From assembly GCF_001456935.1 (NCBI RefSeq), contig NZ_KQ758482.1, positions 1,034,249-1,098,248 on the forward strand: DNA of 64,000 bases, given 5' to 3'. This document shows, one piece after another, positions 47,716 through 58,079 of the stretch. This DNA is from [Bacillus] enclensis (GTDB lineage Bacteria > Bacillota > Bacilli > Bacillales > Bacillaceae_B). Position 1 is the stretch's first letter; every line of letters starts with the position of its first letter. Below the pieces are notes generated by a model that ran no database searches, was not told the DNA's origin, and saw nothing but the letters and a program-made list of their open reading frames with translations. The translations under genes were made by a program, and so were the position numbers.

Positions 47716-50015
47716 CGAAGCCCTTCTACTTTTGTCTGAAGGAGGACATCTTCATATACATGCAAGGTCTGATCAGCAATCCGTTCCCAGCTGAACATGG
47801 ATTCGGCCATTTTCAAACCAAATTCCCCCAAACGTTCAGATTTTAAAGGATCATGGAGCAATGAAAGAAGAACTTCGTATAAATCCGAGTCATTATCCGG
47901 CTGGAATAATAAGCCCGTCTTTTCGTGCTTTACGATGCTTTTCAGTCCACCAGTCTCTGATGCAACAACTGCTTTCCTGAAAGCCATCGCCTCAAGGGCA
48001 ACAATGCCGAACGGTTCGTAAAGACTTGGGAAGATGACGGCCAGACAGCTTTTCAAATAACCGTTTCTCTTCTCATCTGAAATGAACCCAGGGAAGAAAA
48101 CCATATCATCAAGATTTTCATTCTTCACAAGCTGGCGGTAATGATCAAGCATCGGTCCTTTACCGGCAATGATGAACGAAACCATGTGACCGTCCCGTTT
48201 TAGCAGGGAAGCGGCCCTGATAAGCGTTTCAAAGCCTTTCTCATGCACCATCCTCCCGATGGAAAAGAAATACGGCCTGCCCTCCTCTATTGATTGATCA
48301 GTGGTCATTTGCCCGAGTCTTTCCAATTCAACTCCGTTTGGTATCACTTCTATCGGTGCATCAAAAGTAAACAATGAACGGACTTCTTCCTTCATATGCT
48401 CGCTGCACACGATCAGATGGTCGGAAGCAGCGACCAGCAACTGCTCTTCTCGGTGAATCTTCTGCTGAAGTTCTGTGTAGATTCCCTGATTTCTGCCGTG
48501 TTCAGTTGCGTGAATGGTCGTGATCAGCGGGAGGGAATAAAATTCCTTCAGCTTGATGGCAGAAGTTGAAACGATCCAGTCATGCGCGTGAATGTGTGTA
48601 ATCTTTTCCTGAGAGATCAGCTCATGTGCATATTGCACAAAAGATTGGTTCAGGTCGAACACCCATTTAAAGAAATTCTCTTCATAGGGGTGCAGAGGGT
48701 GTACACGGTGAATCGTCACACCTTCCAATGTTTCATAAGCAACAGCATCCTTTGAGCGGGCAGTAAGGACGTGTACCTGCTTCCCCTTCTTGACCAGGTT
48801 ATTCGCTAAATCGTAAACATGCCGCGAAAGCCCCCCAATGATATTCGGTGGATACTCCCAGCTGAGAATTAAGACCGCATCCTGCTTATCCGCAATCTGA
48901 GCCGATTTTTTTGACCCCGGGATCTCTAATAATTCATCTGACGGAAGTGGATTCACTTTTTTGCGGTGGTGAAAAAAGTGATCCTCCATATCTCCCCCCA
49001 TCATGATAGATGCCGTCCTGTTAAAGGCAGAATCGTCCAAGAAACTCTCAGACATCCCTTGGATCGCTGCGATGAATTCTCTAGTTAACTGTTTGAAGCC
49101 GGCAGCATTTATATCCTTAGCAACACTCAATTCCTCAAGCTTTTCTTCCATTCCATGTATTTTGCGCAGATTTTTCATCTCTGCATCCTTCATTATCGGC
49201 AATTGTTCCTCCATCCCCATATAACCGAATCCGATCCGTGCAAGTGTTGACGGTGCAGTAAGCCAGTCTTTTACAGGTAAAGCTGCAACTCCCAGCAATT
49301 TCTGCCCGTCATCATCCAGGGCAATCGGTTCTATTGATCCCCCGGCATTCGATTGAAGAATTTTAGAAGATACCGGAATCAATTTCAATCCTCTTGGACT
49401 GTGAAGAATATCTGCTTCTTCATTCTCTTTCTCGCTGAACTTGCAAGAAAAGGAGGAAATGAACGAAGCTTTTATCCCTTCCTTGAGAAGATAAAGATCG
49501 ATTCCCGGGAGGTAGGCTGCTTGTGGAAGCCAGAAAAACTCCGGTTCGTGTCCAAGATATTCCTTGAAAATCCCGATGCTGATCTTCACCTGTACCTCAA
49601 CCCCGATTGTGGTCCGGTAATGGGTCAAAGGGATCGAATTCAGAGCGGTCGGTATGATGATGGCTTTTCCGTCGTCCATAAGAGTTTTATACGCTTCCGA
49701 TAATTTCTTCTCCCAATTTAACCATTGAGAGTAAATCCTGACCCACTTTTCTTTTTCTTCCTTGTTCCCCATCAGCATCCCTTGAAGGTATTCGTCGGCG
49801 GCCTCAATGAATTCCTCTTTCGAAAAGAGGCACAGCGCCAATGGATTCAAGATCACCGGAATGGGTTCACCGTCATTTTCTTTAAGCGCTTGGATCAGGT
49901 TCAAATGTTCCTTAAACAGGGTCGAACATTTTACTATATACTCTTTCTTATCTTCCATTTCAATTGCAGGTTCATTGAAACGGGGTAAGATCATCACGTT
50001 CTGCCTATTGCTCAT
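47712..50015 (-). CDS. Fusion of degenerate GH57-like domain and GT4 glycosyltransferase
   Basis: This 767-residue protein has an N-terminal part (about 1-330) resembling GH57/1,4-alpha-glucan branching-type enzymes (VILNPLALCLF; GHEPEFFWLPQAAYLPGIDLYLL). In that family the WLPE motif carries the catalytic Glu; here it is Gln165. The C-terminal half (about 375-760) is a GT4 glycogen-synthase-like transferase with LSWEYPPNIIGGLSRHVYDLANNLVKKGKQVHVLT, SIGRMVHEKGFETLI and PSLYEPFGIVALEAMAFRKAVVASETGGL. It sits in an operon with a nucleotidyltransferase and a DUF4912 protein. Confidence 0.85.
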   Translation of the reverse strand: MSNRQNVMILPRFNEPAIEMEDKKEYIVKCSTLFKEHLNLIQALKENDGEPIPVILNPLALCLFSKEEFIEAADEYLQGMLMGNKEEKEKWVRIYSQWLNWEKKLSEAYKTLMDDGKAIIIPTALNSIPLTHYRTTIGVEVQVKISIGIFKEYLGHEPEFFWLPQAAYLPGIDLYLLKEGIKASFISSFSCKFSEKENEEADILHSPRGLKLIPVSSKILQSNAGGSIEPIALDDDGQKLLGVAALPVKDWLTAPSTLARIGFGYMGMEEQLPIMKDAEMKNLRKIHGMEEKLEELSVAKDINAAGFKQLTREFIAAIQGMSESFLDDSAFNRTASIMMGGDMEDHFFHHRKKVNPLPSDELLEIPGSKKSAQIADKQDAVLILSWEYPPNIIGGLSRHVYDLANNLVKKGKQVHVLTARSKDAVAYETLEGVTIHRVHPLHPYEENFFKWVFDLNQSFVQYAHELISQEKITHIHAHDWIVSTSAIKLKEFYSLPLITTIHATEHGRNQGIYTELQQKIHREEQLLVAASDHLIVCSEHMKEEVRSLFTFDAPIEVIPNGVELERLGQMTTDQSIEEGRPYFFSIGRMVHEKGFETLIRAASLLKRDGHMVSFIIAGKGPMLDHYRQLVKNENLDDMVFFPGFISDEKRNGYLKSCLAVIFPSLYEPFGIVALEAMAFRKAVVASETGGLKSIVKHEKTGLLFQPDNDSDLYEVLLSLLHDPLKSERLGEFGLKMAESMFSWERIADQTLHVYEDVLLQTKVEGLR

Positions 50016-50719
50016 GCTTTATCCTCCTGCTCCATCACATAATATGAGTATGTGCTTACATGCTCCACCCATTTGGGTTCTTTCACTCTTCCCTGCTCGA
50101 ATTCTTTTAGTTCTCTTAAACTATGATATTCGGCATCCTGAGCAGTCCGCGGCGTATGAATGACATTCGAACGCTTTATTGCAATGAATTCACCCGAAGG
50201 GATCCGCACCCCTAAATCCATGCAATAGCTTCTATTATCTTTAAGGCCATTTATGAACCAATCCGATTCGGTTGAAGGGACGTAAGAATCACGATAGGAG
50301 TGATGATTATGCCCATTAAAGATGATGGAGGTGATATCATATAACCTGAGAATGAAAGGCAATTCACCGTCCAGATTGAAACGATCTTTCAAATGATCCA
50401 GCCAGTCCTTCGAAATCGTCCAGTAACAATAGATCCTGGCCCCGGTTGAGTATGTAATCGTGAAGTCTTCCATAATGGGTTTGCGGCTTTGGCGGCCGGA
50501 TTTTAAAGAAGCCTTTCTCTTTACTTTCCCGATCCGGATATCCTGGTTCTTTTTTTCTGTTATGGTTTCCGCTGGTTCGATTTGAACGCTGCCTGATTCA
50601 AGAACCTTTTGGTATTTTACCCATTGGTATTGAACCTTTCCTACGGTCGTACCCAGCTCTTTGGCAATTTTCCTGAACGAGATGCCCTTTTCTCTCATTT
50701 CTATTATTTCATCCAGCAT
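50012..50719 (-). CDS. HTH plus DUF4912 protein
   Basis: This 235-residue protein begins with a resolvase-like helix-turn-helix (LDEIIEMREKGISFRKIAKELGTTVGKVQYQWVKY), a basic linker, and a DUF4912 domain (about 90-225: ITYSTGARIYCYWTISKDWLDHLKD, RLYDITSIIFNGHNHHSY, SDWFINGLKDNRSYCMDLGVR). DUF4912 domains appear with glycosyltransferase and GH57 genes; role unknown. ATG 50719 follows GGGAGGG. It is first in the operon, so it could be the regulator. Confidence 0.85.
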   Translation of the reverse strand: MLDEIIEMREKGISFRKIAKELGTTVGKVQYQWVKYQKVLESGSVQIEPAETITEKKNQDIRIGKVKRKASLKSGRQSRKPIMEDFTITYSTGARIYCYWTISKDWLDHLKDRFNLDGELPFILRLYDITSIIFNGHNHHSYRDSYVPSTESDWFINGLKDNRSYCMDLGVRIPSGEFIAIKRSNVIHTPRTAQDAEYHSLRELKEFEQGRVKEPKWVEHVSTYSYYVMEQEDKA

Positions 50720-51080
50720 TGAAGACCCTCCCAGCATAAACAAATAGTATATGAATTCATCTAAATATTATGACAATTATCCTTAAATCAATCGTAACAC
50801 CCCGTTCAAAAACCTACAATAAACGCATTTTGTCGTATCTTGTTAAATGGGATGAAAACAACGTAAGGATAAAGCAAAAACCCTATATAATTTCTCCAAC
50901 TTTTCTTAAATTGTGCATATAAAGCGATTTCATTTAGGTTACGACATAATTTTCACTGTTGAATCAAGAGCCGCCTGACAAATAAACTAGATTTTTTACA
51001 AATTATTCTTTCCTTCACTAGAGAACGCTTTGCCACTATGCTATAAATAAGGAAGAATAAATTAGCAAGAGGTGATTTTT
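50720..51080. other. Divergent intergenic region (361 bp)
   Basis: No gene. It must hold the divergent promoters of the polysaccharide-like operon and the gene at 51081. TATATAAT occurs at about 50,882-50,889 and TATAAA near 51,044. It is AT-rich throughout; no strong inverted repeat was found. Confidence 0.55.
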
Positions 51081-51428
51081 TTGGAAACATTACTTATTGG
51101 ATTATTGGGATTTTCCATTCTATTATTCTTTCTATCTTTTTTTCAAAAAGACAGGTATGCGGCAATCGAGAAAGAAGTGGAAGAGTTATCGATGACTGTT
51201 CTGCAGGAAAATTATCAATTAAAAAAACGGCTGAAAGTGCTGGAGGAAGAACTTATGATGGACGGAGAAGTGTTTCGGAAAGGTAATCCCTCCCTTAAGA
51301 AACCGATTCATGAAGTGGTAAGGAATCAAGTCATCGCCCTCCATCAGCAGGGGACCCCGCTGGACCAGATTGCAAAACAATCAGCACTTACAAAGTCGGA
51401 AGTCGCCCACATCATTTCCGCGCTTTAG
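51081..51428 (+). CDS. Membrane-anchored coiled-coil protein with HTH end
   Basis: The 115-residue product from TTG 51081 (GAGGTG, 6-nt spacing) has an N-terminal membrane helix (about 3-22), a coiled coil (about 30-65) and a C-terminal helix-turn-helix-like part (HQQGTPLDQIAKQSALTKSEVAHIISAL). The C-terminal HTH may bind DNA, or be structural. It is paired with the next gene. Confidence 0.75.
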   Translation: METLLIGLLGFSILLFFLSFFQKDRYAAIEKEVEELSMTVLQENYQLKKRLKVLEEELMMDGEVFRKGNPSLKKPIHEVVRNQVIALHQQGTPLDQIAKQSALTKSEVAHIISAL

Positions 51429-51440
51429 AAAGGAGCCCAT

Positions 51441-51890
51441 ATGAATAAACAGACAACCAGAGCCTTTTCAGCGGGCATATTGTTCACAGCCGTAATCATA
51501 TTTCTTTATAATCTTTATTTTCATGAGGCTCCTTTGCAGGATTCAACTTCTATCCCAGAAGGCAGTATCGTCGTAAATGAGTCAGAAGTACAGGAAAAAG
51601 AAAAAGAAATCTCCGTCTTGAAAGAACAACTTGAACGATATAAGTCTGAAAAAGGCAAGGAAGAAGATGCCCGCCAGACAGACAAATATCAATTGACCTT
51701 GACAATCAAACCTGGAATGACCCCAGGTGATATTGAAGAGAAATTGAAAGATGCTAACATTATCAGTGAAGATGAGGATTTCGTACAGTTTATCGTGGAT
51801 AATGAGTATGCTGATAAAATACAAATCGGTGATTTTCTTGTTAACTCTGAGATGACGGTAGAGGAAGTCGCAAAACAAATCACAAACTAA
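51441..51890 (+). CDS. Small MltG/YceG-like membrane protein
   Basis: This 149-residue protein has one membrane helix (about 8-25), a Glu/Lys coiled coil (about 48-78) and a LysM-like YceG N-terminal fold (LTLTIKPGMTPGDIEEKLKDANIISEDEDFVQFIVDN...IQIGDFLVNSEMTVEEVAKQIT). It lacks the lytic transglycosylase catalytic domain. It could help MltG or bind cell wall. It is 12 nt from the previous gene, with AAAGGAG. Confidence 0.78.
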   Translation: MNKQTTRAFSAGILFTAVIIFLYNLYFHEAPLQDSTSIPEGSIVVNESEVQEKEKEISVLKEQLERYKSEKGKEEDARQTDKYQLTLTIKPGMTPGDIEEKLKDANIISEDEDFVQFIVDNEYADKIQIGDFLVNSEMTVEEVAKQITN

Positions 51891-51905
51891 AAAAGCCACA
51901 ACCAT

Positions 51906-51946
51906 AAAAAACGTGCGGACATCTGTTTTGTCCACACGTTTTTTTA
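51906..51946 (+). terminator. Bidirectional terminator
   Basis: AAAAAACGTG ... CACGTTTTTTT stem with inner GGACA/TGTCC; serves the MltG-like gene and the convergent chemotaxis gene. Confidence 0.9.
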
Positions 51947-51949
51947 AGG

Positions 51950-53700
51950 TTATTCCATTATGAATTTCTTCACCAGCCCCGATAATTCATCGGCTTCATA
52001 CAAGAGAAAATCAGAATTGGAAAACATCGACTCCACCATTACATGCTGCTCTTGGACAGAAGAACTGATCATCATTGCTCCATCATTTAGTTCTTCCCCC
52101 ACATCAGACACAGCATGAAATGCACCGCTCATTTGTTTTTTTCCTTCGTTCAGCATCTCTATACTCATGGAAATCTCGTTGATAAAGCCTGTCATGCCTT
52201 CAATCCGTGATTTTATATTACTGAAGTGCCGACCTGATAGATTGATTAACTCTCTCCCTTCATTTAACTCAGTATACCCTTTTTTCAAAGATGATGTGAT
52301 CGAACCGGTGGATTCCTGCACGTTGTGAACTACAGAGTTGATTTCAGCCAGGGACCCTTGTACATCTCCTGCCAATTTACGTACTTCATCGGCCACCACC
52401 GCAAACCCTTTCCCTGCTTCTCCTGCTCTAGCGGCCTCAATCGACGCATTCAATGAAAGAAGATTCGTTTGTACAGCTATCTTTTTTATTGAATCGGTAA
52501 GCTTGATAATTTGCCTTACGCTTTCTTCCATATGGTCGATCATTGTATATGTATGCTTTATTGTATCGTATAGTTGATTGATCCCATTCATCGTATCATT
52601 CATCGATTTGTATCCTGAAACAGTGACTGCTTTCACCTCGTCGGATACATCTTTGAGCTGTTTACATTTCTTATCTACATTGGAAAGCTGATGATCAAAT
52701 GTTTCATTGCTATGCGAAAGCTGGAGTGTGGATGCAGCCTGCTGCTCTGAACTCTGTGTCAGATGATCGATGTAGCTTGTGACTGTGTCGGAAGACTCTT
52801 TGACAGCTTGTGCAACATTCCTTAACCCTTTGCTTTGTTCATTTACAATATGTGCCCTCTGTTTATGCCGGTAACCAATTCTCTTAATTTTAATACCATA
52901 CTTCCGATGGAATTGCTTAATTTCCCTAATTCATCTTCATAGGGTTCAGGCGGACGGAGGGCATGATTTAGTTCACCACGGGAGACTGCATCAGTAATAT
53001 TCAGGATTGAATGGACCCTTTTCTTAATATACTCAGAAACAAAATGTACGAGAACGAAGCTGATGATGAGTGCTGCAGCAGCAGTTATGATTACCAAAAC
53101 AAGGGATTTGAATACAGTATCCCGCATATCATTCATTATTCGGTTTTGGTCTTCTAATGTACCGGCCCTGAATTCAGTCAGTAATTTGTTATTTTGATTC
53201 CTTAACCGACTGATTTCCTTTCTGGATTCCGTATATATTTCTTCATCAAGCCGGATGACTGCAGGTGCTACCTCCTTGATGAATAATTCATCGATCAATT
53301 TATTGTTTTTCACTACGCTATGAAGCAAGTCTTTATTTTCTCTGTTTGAATAACTCATTAAATGGTTCAGTTCTTTATTTAATTCTTTTCTTAACGTTCG
53401 ATATTCTCTTAAATCCTCCTCATTAAGAAACGTTATATAATCTGCAATCCTGATATCTTTTGCATTGATCAATCTCCCAATCTCAGTAACGGTAATAGAC
53501 TTATCACCTGTTTTTTTCACCGAATTCATATTACTTAACATTCCATTTGCAGAATAGGCAGCGATTACACTGGCCGCCAAATAAAGACTTGAACTTAATA
53601 AAAAGGTATAGGCAAGCTTCTTTTTTATTGATGCCGACAGAAAAAAACGATTAAAAAATTTGGACATGGACGACAAGATGCCAGATAGTTTGTTTTTCAC
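51950..53700 (-). pseudogene. Methyl-accepting chemotaxis protein, frameshifted
   Basis: The first frame (52843-53700, 285 residues) has a transmembrane helix, a four-helix-type sensory domain, a second transmembrane helix and HAMP. It stops soon after KLRELVTG. The signalling domain (51950 to about 52,868) continues in another frame: [20 protein letters not shown], then [32 protein letters not shown], the CheA/CheW contact tip. A missing base near 52,868 would restore a ~580-residue receptor. A sequencing error cannot be ruled out; no homopolymer is present. Confidence 0.85.
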
Positions 53701-53825
53701 ATGAGTCTCCCGGTTTTATATGACTTTTTACCTATATAAACTATGGACCAGATACCGTTTTTTTTCTATACGTACGGTTGATTGTTAACAAAGAATTTAC
53801 ATACCATTTACAAAGGGATGCATAC

Positions 53826-53866
53826 AAAAAAACCACTAGTCCATCGATCTGGACTAGTGGTTTTTT
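53826..53866 (-). terminator. pst-phoU operon terminator
   Basis: AAAACCACTAGTCC and its complement with T run on the minus strand. Confidence 0.9.
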
Positions 53867-53870
53867 CATT

Positions 53871-54530
53871 TTAGTCATTTAAATCAAAGCGCTCTCCGGT
53901 CACGAGGTAAATGACGTTCTCACAAATGTTCGTAACATGGTCGGCAACGCGCTCAATATATCTGCACGTAAACGCAAGCTGAGTGATCTGGCTGATCTCG
54001 TCCGGATATTGAGGGATGTATGTCATCAGTTCCTGGACTAGCTTTCCGTAAAGCTCATCGACTTCATCATCACGGTCGGCTATCTTTCTTGCAGCAGCAG
54101 CATCTTCTTCATAAAATGCTTTCAGGGCGTCTTCAAGCATTTCTTCTGCAATCGACAGCATCCTTGGGATTTCTTCAATCGGTTTAATCAATTTTTGATC
54201 GCCGATGTGCAGAGTGGCTTTACTGATATTGGTGGCCATATCACCGATCCGTTCAATCTCGGAACAAATTCTTAAAGCGGAGATGATTTTACGCAAATCA
54301 GTTGCTACTGGTGACTCTTTCGCAATCAGTACGATAGCCATATTGTTGATTTCGTTATCAAATTTGTTAATTAGACGGTCTTTGCTAATGATTTCCCTGG
54401 CTTTTTCTGTGTCTTGAGTTTTAAGTGTCTCAATCGATTCCCTAAGAGATACTTTTGCCAAATCAGCCATGTCGAATAATTTTTCTTTCAGTTCTTTCAA
54501 TTTGTTATCAAAATGCGTTCTGTTCACCAT
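53871..54530 (-). CDS. phoU: Phosphate signalling protein PhoU
   Basis: This 219-residue protein has the two three-helix bundles of PhoU, each with a metal-binding E/D-x-x-x-D motif: KFDNEINNMAIVLIA, RICSEIERIGDMATNIS, DRDDEVDELYGKLVQEL and CRYIERVADHVTNICENVIYLVTGE. PhoU links the Pst transporter to the PhoR kinase. B. subtilis lacks phoU at the end of its pst operon; here it is present, 38 bp after pstB. Confidence 0.96.
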   Translation of the reverse strand: MVNRTHFDNKLKELKEKLFDMADLAKVSLRESIETLKTQDTEKAREIISKDRLINKFDNEINNMAIVLIAKESPVATDLRKIISALRICSEIERIGDMATNISKATLHIGDQKLIKPIEEIPRMLSIAEEMLEDALKAFYEEDAAAARKIADRDDEVDELYGKLVQELMTYIPQYPDEISQITQLAFTCRYIERVADHVTNICENVIYLVTGERFDLND

Positions 54531-54567
54531 GAATTCATTCCCCTTTATCGTCTTTTATGAGCTAAAA

Positions 54568-55341
54568 TCAGCCAAATCTGCCGCTGATGTAGTCTTCTGT
54601 ACGTTTGTCAGCTGGATTTGAGAAGATTTTATCAGTTTCGTCCAATTCAATTAAGTCCCCGAGAAGGAAAAATGCCGTTTTATCCGACACCCTTGCAGCC
54701 TGCTGCATATTATGGGTGACGATGACGATTGTATATTGTTTTTTCAGCTCTGCGATCAACTCTTCGATTTTCACCGTAGAGATAGGGTCAAGCGCGGACG
54801 TAGGTTCATCCATCAAAAGGACATCCGGCTTGGTGGCCATTGCTCGGGCAATGCACAAGCGCTGCTGCTGACCCCCGGAAAGTCCAAGCGCTGGAGCATC
54901 CAAACGGTCTTTTACTTCATCCCACAGTGCAACATTCTTAAGGCTGGTTTCTACGATTTCATCCAGTTCAGCCTTCTTTTTGGTACCGTGGATCTTTGGC
55001 CCGAAAGTGACATTGTCAAAAATGCTCTGAGGGAAGGGATTCCCCTTCTGGAAGACCATTCCGACGTTTTTCCTAAGCTCAACCAGGTCGATGCGGTCCG
55101 AAAGAATGTTTTTGCCTTTATAATTTATTTCACCTGACATTTTAATCCCGGGCACGGAACGATTCATCAGATTCAACGTTTTGACAAACGTTGATTTCCC
55201 GCAGCCAGAAGGACCGATGATGGCGGTCACTTCCTTCTCAAGGATTGGAAATGTAATATTTTTTAGCGCATAGTTATTTCCATACCATAAATTCAGGTCA
55301 TCTACATTGAATATCGTTTTCTTTTCTACAGCTGTTGTCAT
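54568..55341 (-). CDS. pstBB: Phosphate ABC transporter ATPase PstB (second copy)
   Basis: This 257-residue ATPase has Walker [11 protein letters not shown], signature LSGGQQQRL and Walker [14 protein letters not shown], plus the PstB-type '[15 protein letters not shown]'. ATG 55341 is preceded by GGAGGGG; a longer upstream frame has none. Two adjacent PstB proteins are the B. subtilis arrangement pstBA-pstBB. Confidence 0.95.
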   Translation of the reverse strand: MTTAVEKKTIFNVDDLNLWYGNNYALKNITFPILEKEVTAIIGPSGCGKSTFVKTLNLMNRSVPGIKMSGEINYKGKNILSDRIDLVELRKNVGMVFQKGNPFPQSIFDNVTFGPKIHGTKKKAELDEIVETSLKNVALWDEVKDRLDAPALGLSGGQQQRLCIARAMATKPDVLLMDEPTSALDPISTVKIEELIAELKKQYTIVIVTHNMQQAARVSDKTAFFLLGDLIELDETDKIFSNPADKRTEDYISGRFG

Positions 55342-55366
55342 TTTAGTACCCCTCCATCCTCTTCGA

Positions 55367-56179
55367 TCAACTGAAACGCCCTGAGATATAGTCTTCCGTA
55401 CGTTTCTCTGATGGGTTTGTGAATATCTTCTCCGTCTCGTCAAATTCAACCAGATCACCGTTATAGAAGAAAGCCGTTTTGTCGGAAACCCGGGAAGCCT
55501 GCCCCATATTGTGTGTAACAATGACGATTGTATAGTCTTTCTTCAATTCAGTGATCAATTCCTCTATTTTTGCATTTGAAATCGGATCAAGTGCAGATGC
55601 CGGCTCATCAAGCAGCATGACGGTTGGTTTCATCGCAATCGTCCTGGCAATGCAAAGACGCTGCTGCTGTCCGCCTGATAGAGAAAGGGCTGATGTATGA
55701 AGACGATCCTTTACTTCATCCCATAAGGCAGCCTTCCTTAAACTTTCTTCTACAGTGTCCATAAGAGTACTCTTCTTTTTGATACCGGAAAACTTAAGGG
55801 CATGAGTGATGTTCTCATAAATTGATTTATTGAATGGATTCGGCTTTTGGAAAACCATACCGATCTCTTTTCTCAGTGCCACGACGTCAATGTTTTTCCC
55901 GAGAAGGTTGACATCCTCATACATGATCTTCCCTTCAGCACGAGCAATCGGGACGAGGTCGTTCATTCGATTGACTGTCCTTAGGAATGTGGATTTCCCG
56001 CATCCTGACGGACCGATCAATGCCGTTACCGCGTTCTTCTCTATTTTCATATTAATATTCTTTACAGCATGATTATCGCCGTAATAAAAGTTGAGGTCCT
56101 GCACATCCAAGATGATTTCCCTGGATGATTTTTTATCGGCCGGTCTAATTGGTTTTTCCGTTAATTGTACAGACATCAT
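55367..56179 (-). CDS. pstBA: Phosphate ABC transporter ATPase PstB (first copy)
   Basis: This 270-residue protein has Walker [33 protein letters not shown] and [20 protein letters not shown]. It is highly similar to the next ATPase in the operon. Tandem ATG codons follow AGAAGGTG. Confidence 0.95.
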   Translation of the reverse strand: MMSVQLTEKPIRPADKKSSREIILDVQDLNFYYGDNHAVKNINMKIEKNAVTALIGPSGCGKSTFLRTVNRMNDLVPIARAEGKIMYEDVNLLGKNIDVVALRKEIGMVFQKPNPFNKSIYENITHALKFSGIKKKSTLMDTVEESLRKAALWDEVKDRLHTSALSLSGGQQQRLCIARTIAMKPTVMLLDEPASALDPISNAKIEELITELKKDYTIVIVTHNMGQASRVSDKTAFFYNGDLVEFDETEKIFTNPSEKRTEDYISGRFS

Positions 56180-56194
56180 TTATCACACCTTCTA

Positions 56195-57082
56195 TTATTT
56201 TGTTGCTGTGATTTTCTTGTGAATATAGCTTCCAAGGAATCTGGCACCAAGATTAAAAATCAGTACAGAGATGATAAGGACCGCAGATGCGCCTGCAGCT
56301 TTCTCATCAACATCCGGGATTAACCCCTGTGTGTTTACTGACCAAATGTGTACCGCCAGTGTTTCAGCAGGTCTGAAAAGATTGAGCGGTGAAGTCGGTG
56401 AAAATGGATTCCAATCCATGTAATTCAGTCTCGGTGTAGATAAGCCGGCTGTGAATAATAATGCCGCCGCTTCTCCAAAAACCCTTCCCGAGGCCAGGAT
56501 GGCTCCAGTAAGAATGGATGGGAATGCACCCGGGATCAAGACGGTTTTAACCGTATGCCAATTGGTGATGCCGAGAGCGAGACTTGCTTCTTTCAGCTCC
56601 CTCGGTACACTTCTGATTGCGTCTTCGCTGACACGTACCATGACGGGCAGGTTGAACACTGTCAAAGCAAGTGCTCCTCCGATGATTGTATAGCCCCAGC
56701 CAGTGATGTTAACAAATACTAATAAACCGAACATCCCAATGACAATCGATGGAAGGGATGCAAGTACTTCTATACAAGAACGGATGGTATCCGTCACTTT
56801 ACCCGGCTTTGCATACTCAGCCATATAAATACCGCCGCCGACACCAAGAGGGACGGTAATGATCATCGTAATCACCAGGATGTAGAAAGAGTTAAATAAC
56901 TGATCCCTGATCCCGCTTCCCGCACGAACGGCACTTGAAGGGGTGGTAAGGAAATCCCAGGTGATATACGGAACCCCTTTTACCAAAATATATGAAAATA
57001 ATGCTACCAATATCGAAATGATGATGGCGGCGATCCCGATAAATATACCGGTCGCCACTTTATCGGCTGTTTTACTATTCAT
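56195..57082 (-). CDS. pstA: Phosphate ABC transporter permease PstA
   Basis: This 295-residue protein has six hydrophobic segments, an initial TM, ILVITMIITVPLGVGGGIYMAEYA and the EAA loop ELKEASLALGITNWHTVKTVLIPGAFPSILTG. Its start overlaps the pstC stop by one base, as expected for the channel pair. Confidence 0.95.
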   Translation of the reverse strand: MNSKTADKVATGIFIGIAAIIISILVALFSYILVKGVPYITWDFLTTPSSAVRAGSGIRDQLFNSFYILVITMIITVPLGVGGGIYMAEYAKPGKVTDTIRSCIEVLASLPSIVIGMFGLLVFVNITGWGYTIIGGALALTVFNLPVMVRVSEDAIRSVPRELKEASLALGITNWHTVKTVLIPGAFPSILTGAILASGRVFGEAAALLFTAGLSTPRLNYMDWNPFSPTSPLNLFRPAETLAVHIWSVNTQGLIPDVDEKAAGASAVLIISVLIFNLGARFLGSYIHKKITATK

Positions 57083-57999
57083 TAGATTTTCCTCCTAGCA
57101 GAGAGATAACGGATAATCAGAATAAATATGAATGACATAACTAATAAGATTAAGCCCATTGACCACAGTGTGTTATTTTCAACACTTCCATACGTTGTAT
57201 GTCCCATATTCAGTGTGATGATTGTCGTTAATGTTGCAGAGGCATCCAATATACTGCCAGGAAGGTCCCTCGTATTCCCGATGACCATCTGAACTGCCAG
57301 TGCTTCGCCGAATGCCCTTGCCATACCAAGCACAACCGCTGTAAGCAAAGTAGGCAGTGCTGCTGGTATCAATACTTTTCTAATTGTCTGCCAGCGTGTT
57401 GCACCCAAAGCATAAGACCCGTCCCTTAAACTTTTCGGCAGTGAACTCATTGCATCCGTTGCAATGGTCGTAACAGTCGGCAGAATCATGACAGAAAGAA
57501 CGATTGTTCCTGCCAACAGTGAAAATCCCATACCCGCAAAATTTTCGCGTATAAAAGGGACCAATACTGTAAGCCCTATAAATCCATAAACAACTGACGG
57601 AATCCCTACAAGCAGCTCGACGATCGGCTGCATGATTTTCCTTCCCCATGAAGGTGCGATTTCAGTCATGAAGATTGCTCCGCCGATACCAAGCGGGGCG
57701 GCAATCAATGCAGAAAGAATCGTAACGGCAAAGGATCCGAAGATGAACGGCAGTGCTCCATACACAGGGTTTTCTCCTGTGGGGCTCCAATCCGGGCTGG
57801 TTAAGAACTCAATGAGGCTTACACCATTTTTTATGAATGATTGCAATCCTTTCGTGCTAAGGAAAATCGTGATAGATATTGTAGCAACAATCATGATGAC
57901 TGCAGATAACGTTACTAAGAACTTCCCTTTAACTTCCCCGTTCATCCAAGATCTATTATTTTTCACTAGCCTCTTTGAGGCAGGCATATGTTTTTCCAT
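57082..57999 (-). CDS. pstC: Phosphate ABC transporter permease PstC
   Basis: This 305-residue permease has six or so hydrophobic segments, PLGIGGAIFMTEIAPSWGRK and the EAA loop SLRDGSYALGATRWQTIRKVLIPAALP. ATG 57999 is placed 10 nt after AGGGGTG; a TTG upstream is too close. It lies between pstS and pstA. Confidence 0.95.
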   Translation of the reverse strand: MEKHMPASKRLVKNNRSWMNGEVKGKFLVTLSAVIMIVATISITIFLSTKGLQSFIKNGVSLIEFLTSPDWSPTGENPVYGALPFIFGSFAVTILSALIAAPLGIGGAIFMTEIAPSWGRKIMQPIVELLVGIPSVVYGFIGLTVLVPFIRENFAGMGFSLLAGTIVLSVMILPTVTTIATDAMSSLPKSLRDGSYALGATRWQTIRKVLIPAALPTLLTAVVLGMARAFGEALAVQMVIGNTRDLPGSILDASATLTTIITLNMGHTTYGSVENNTLWSMGLILLVMSFIFILIIRYLSARRKI

Positions 58000-58079
58000 A
58001 ATCGTCAAACACCCCTAATACGATATAATAGGGCAAATGCGGTGAGCGCATTTACCCTATTGATTTATTGAACTGTCGA

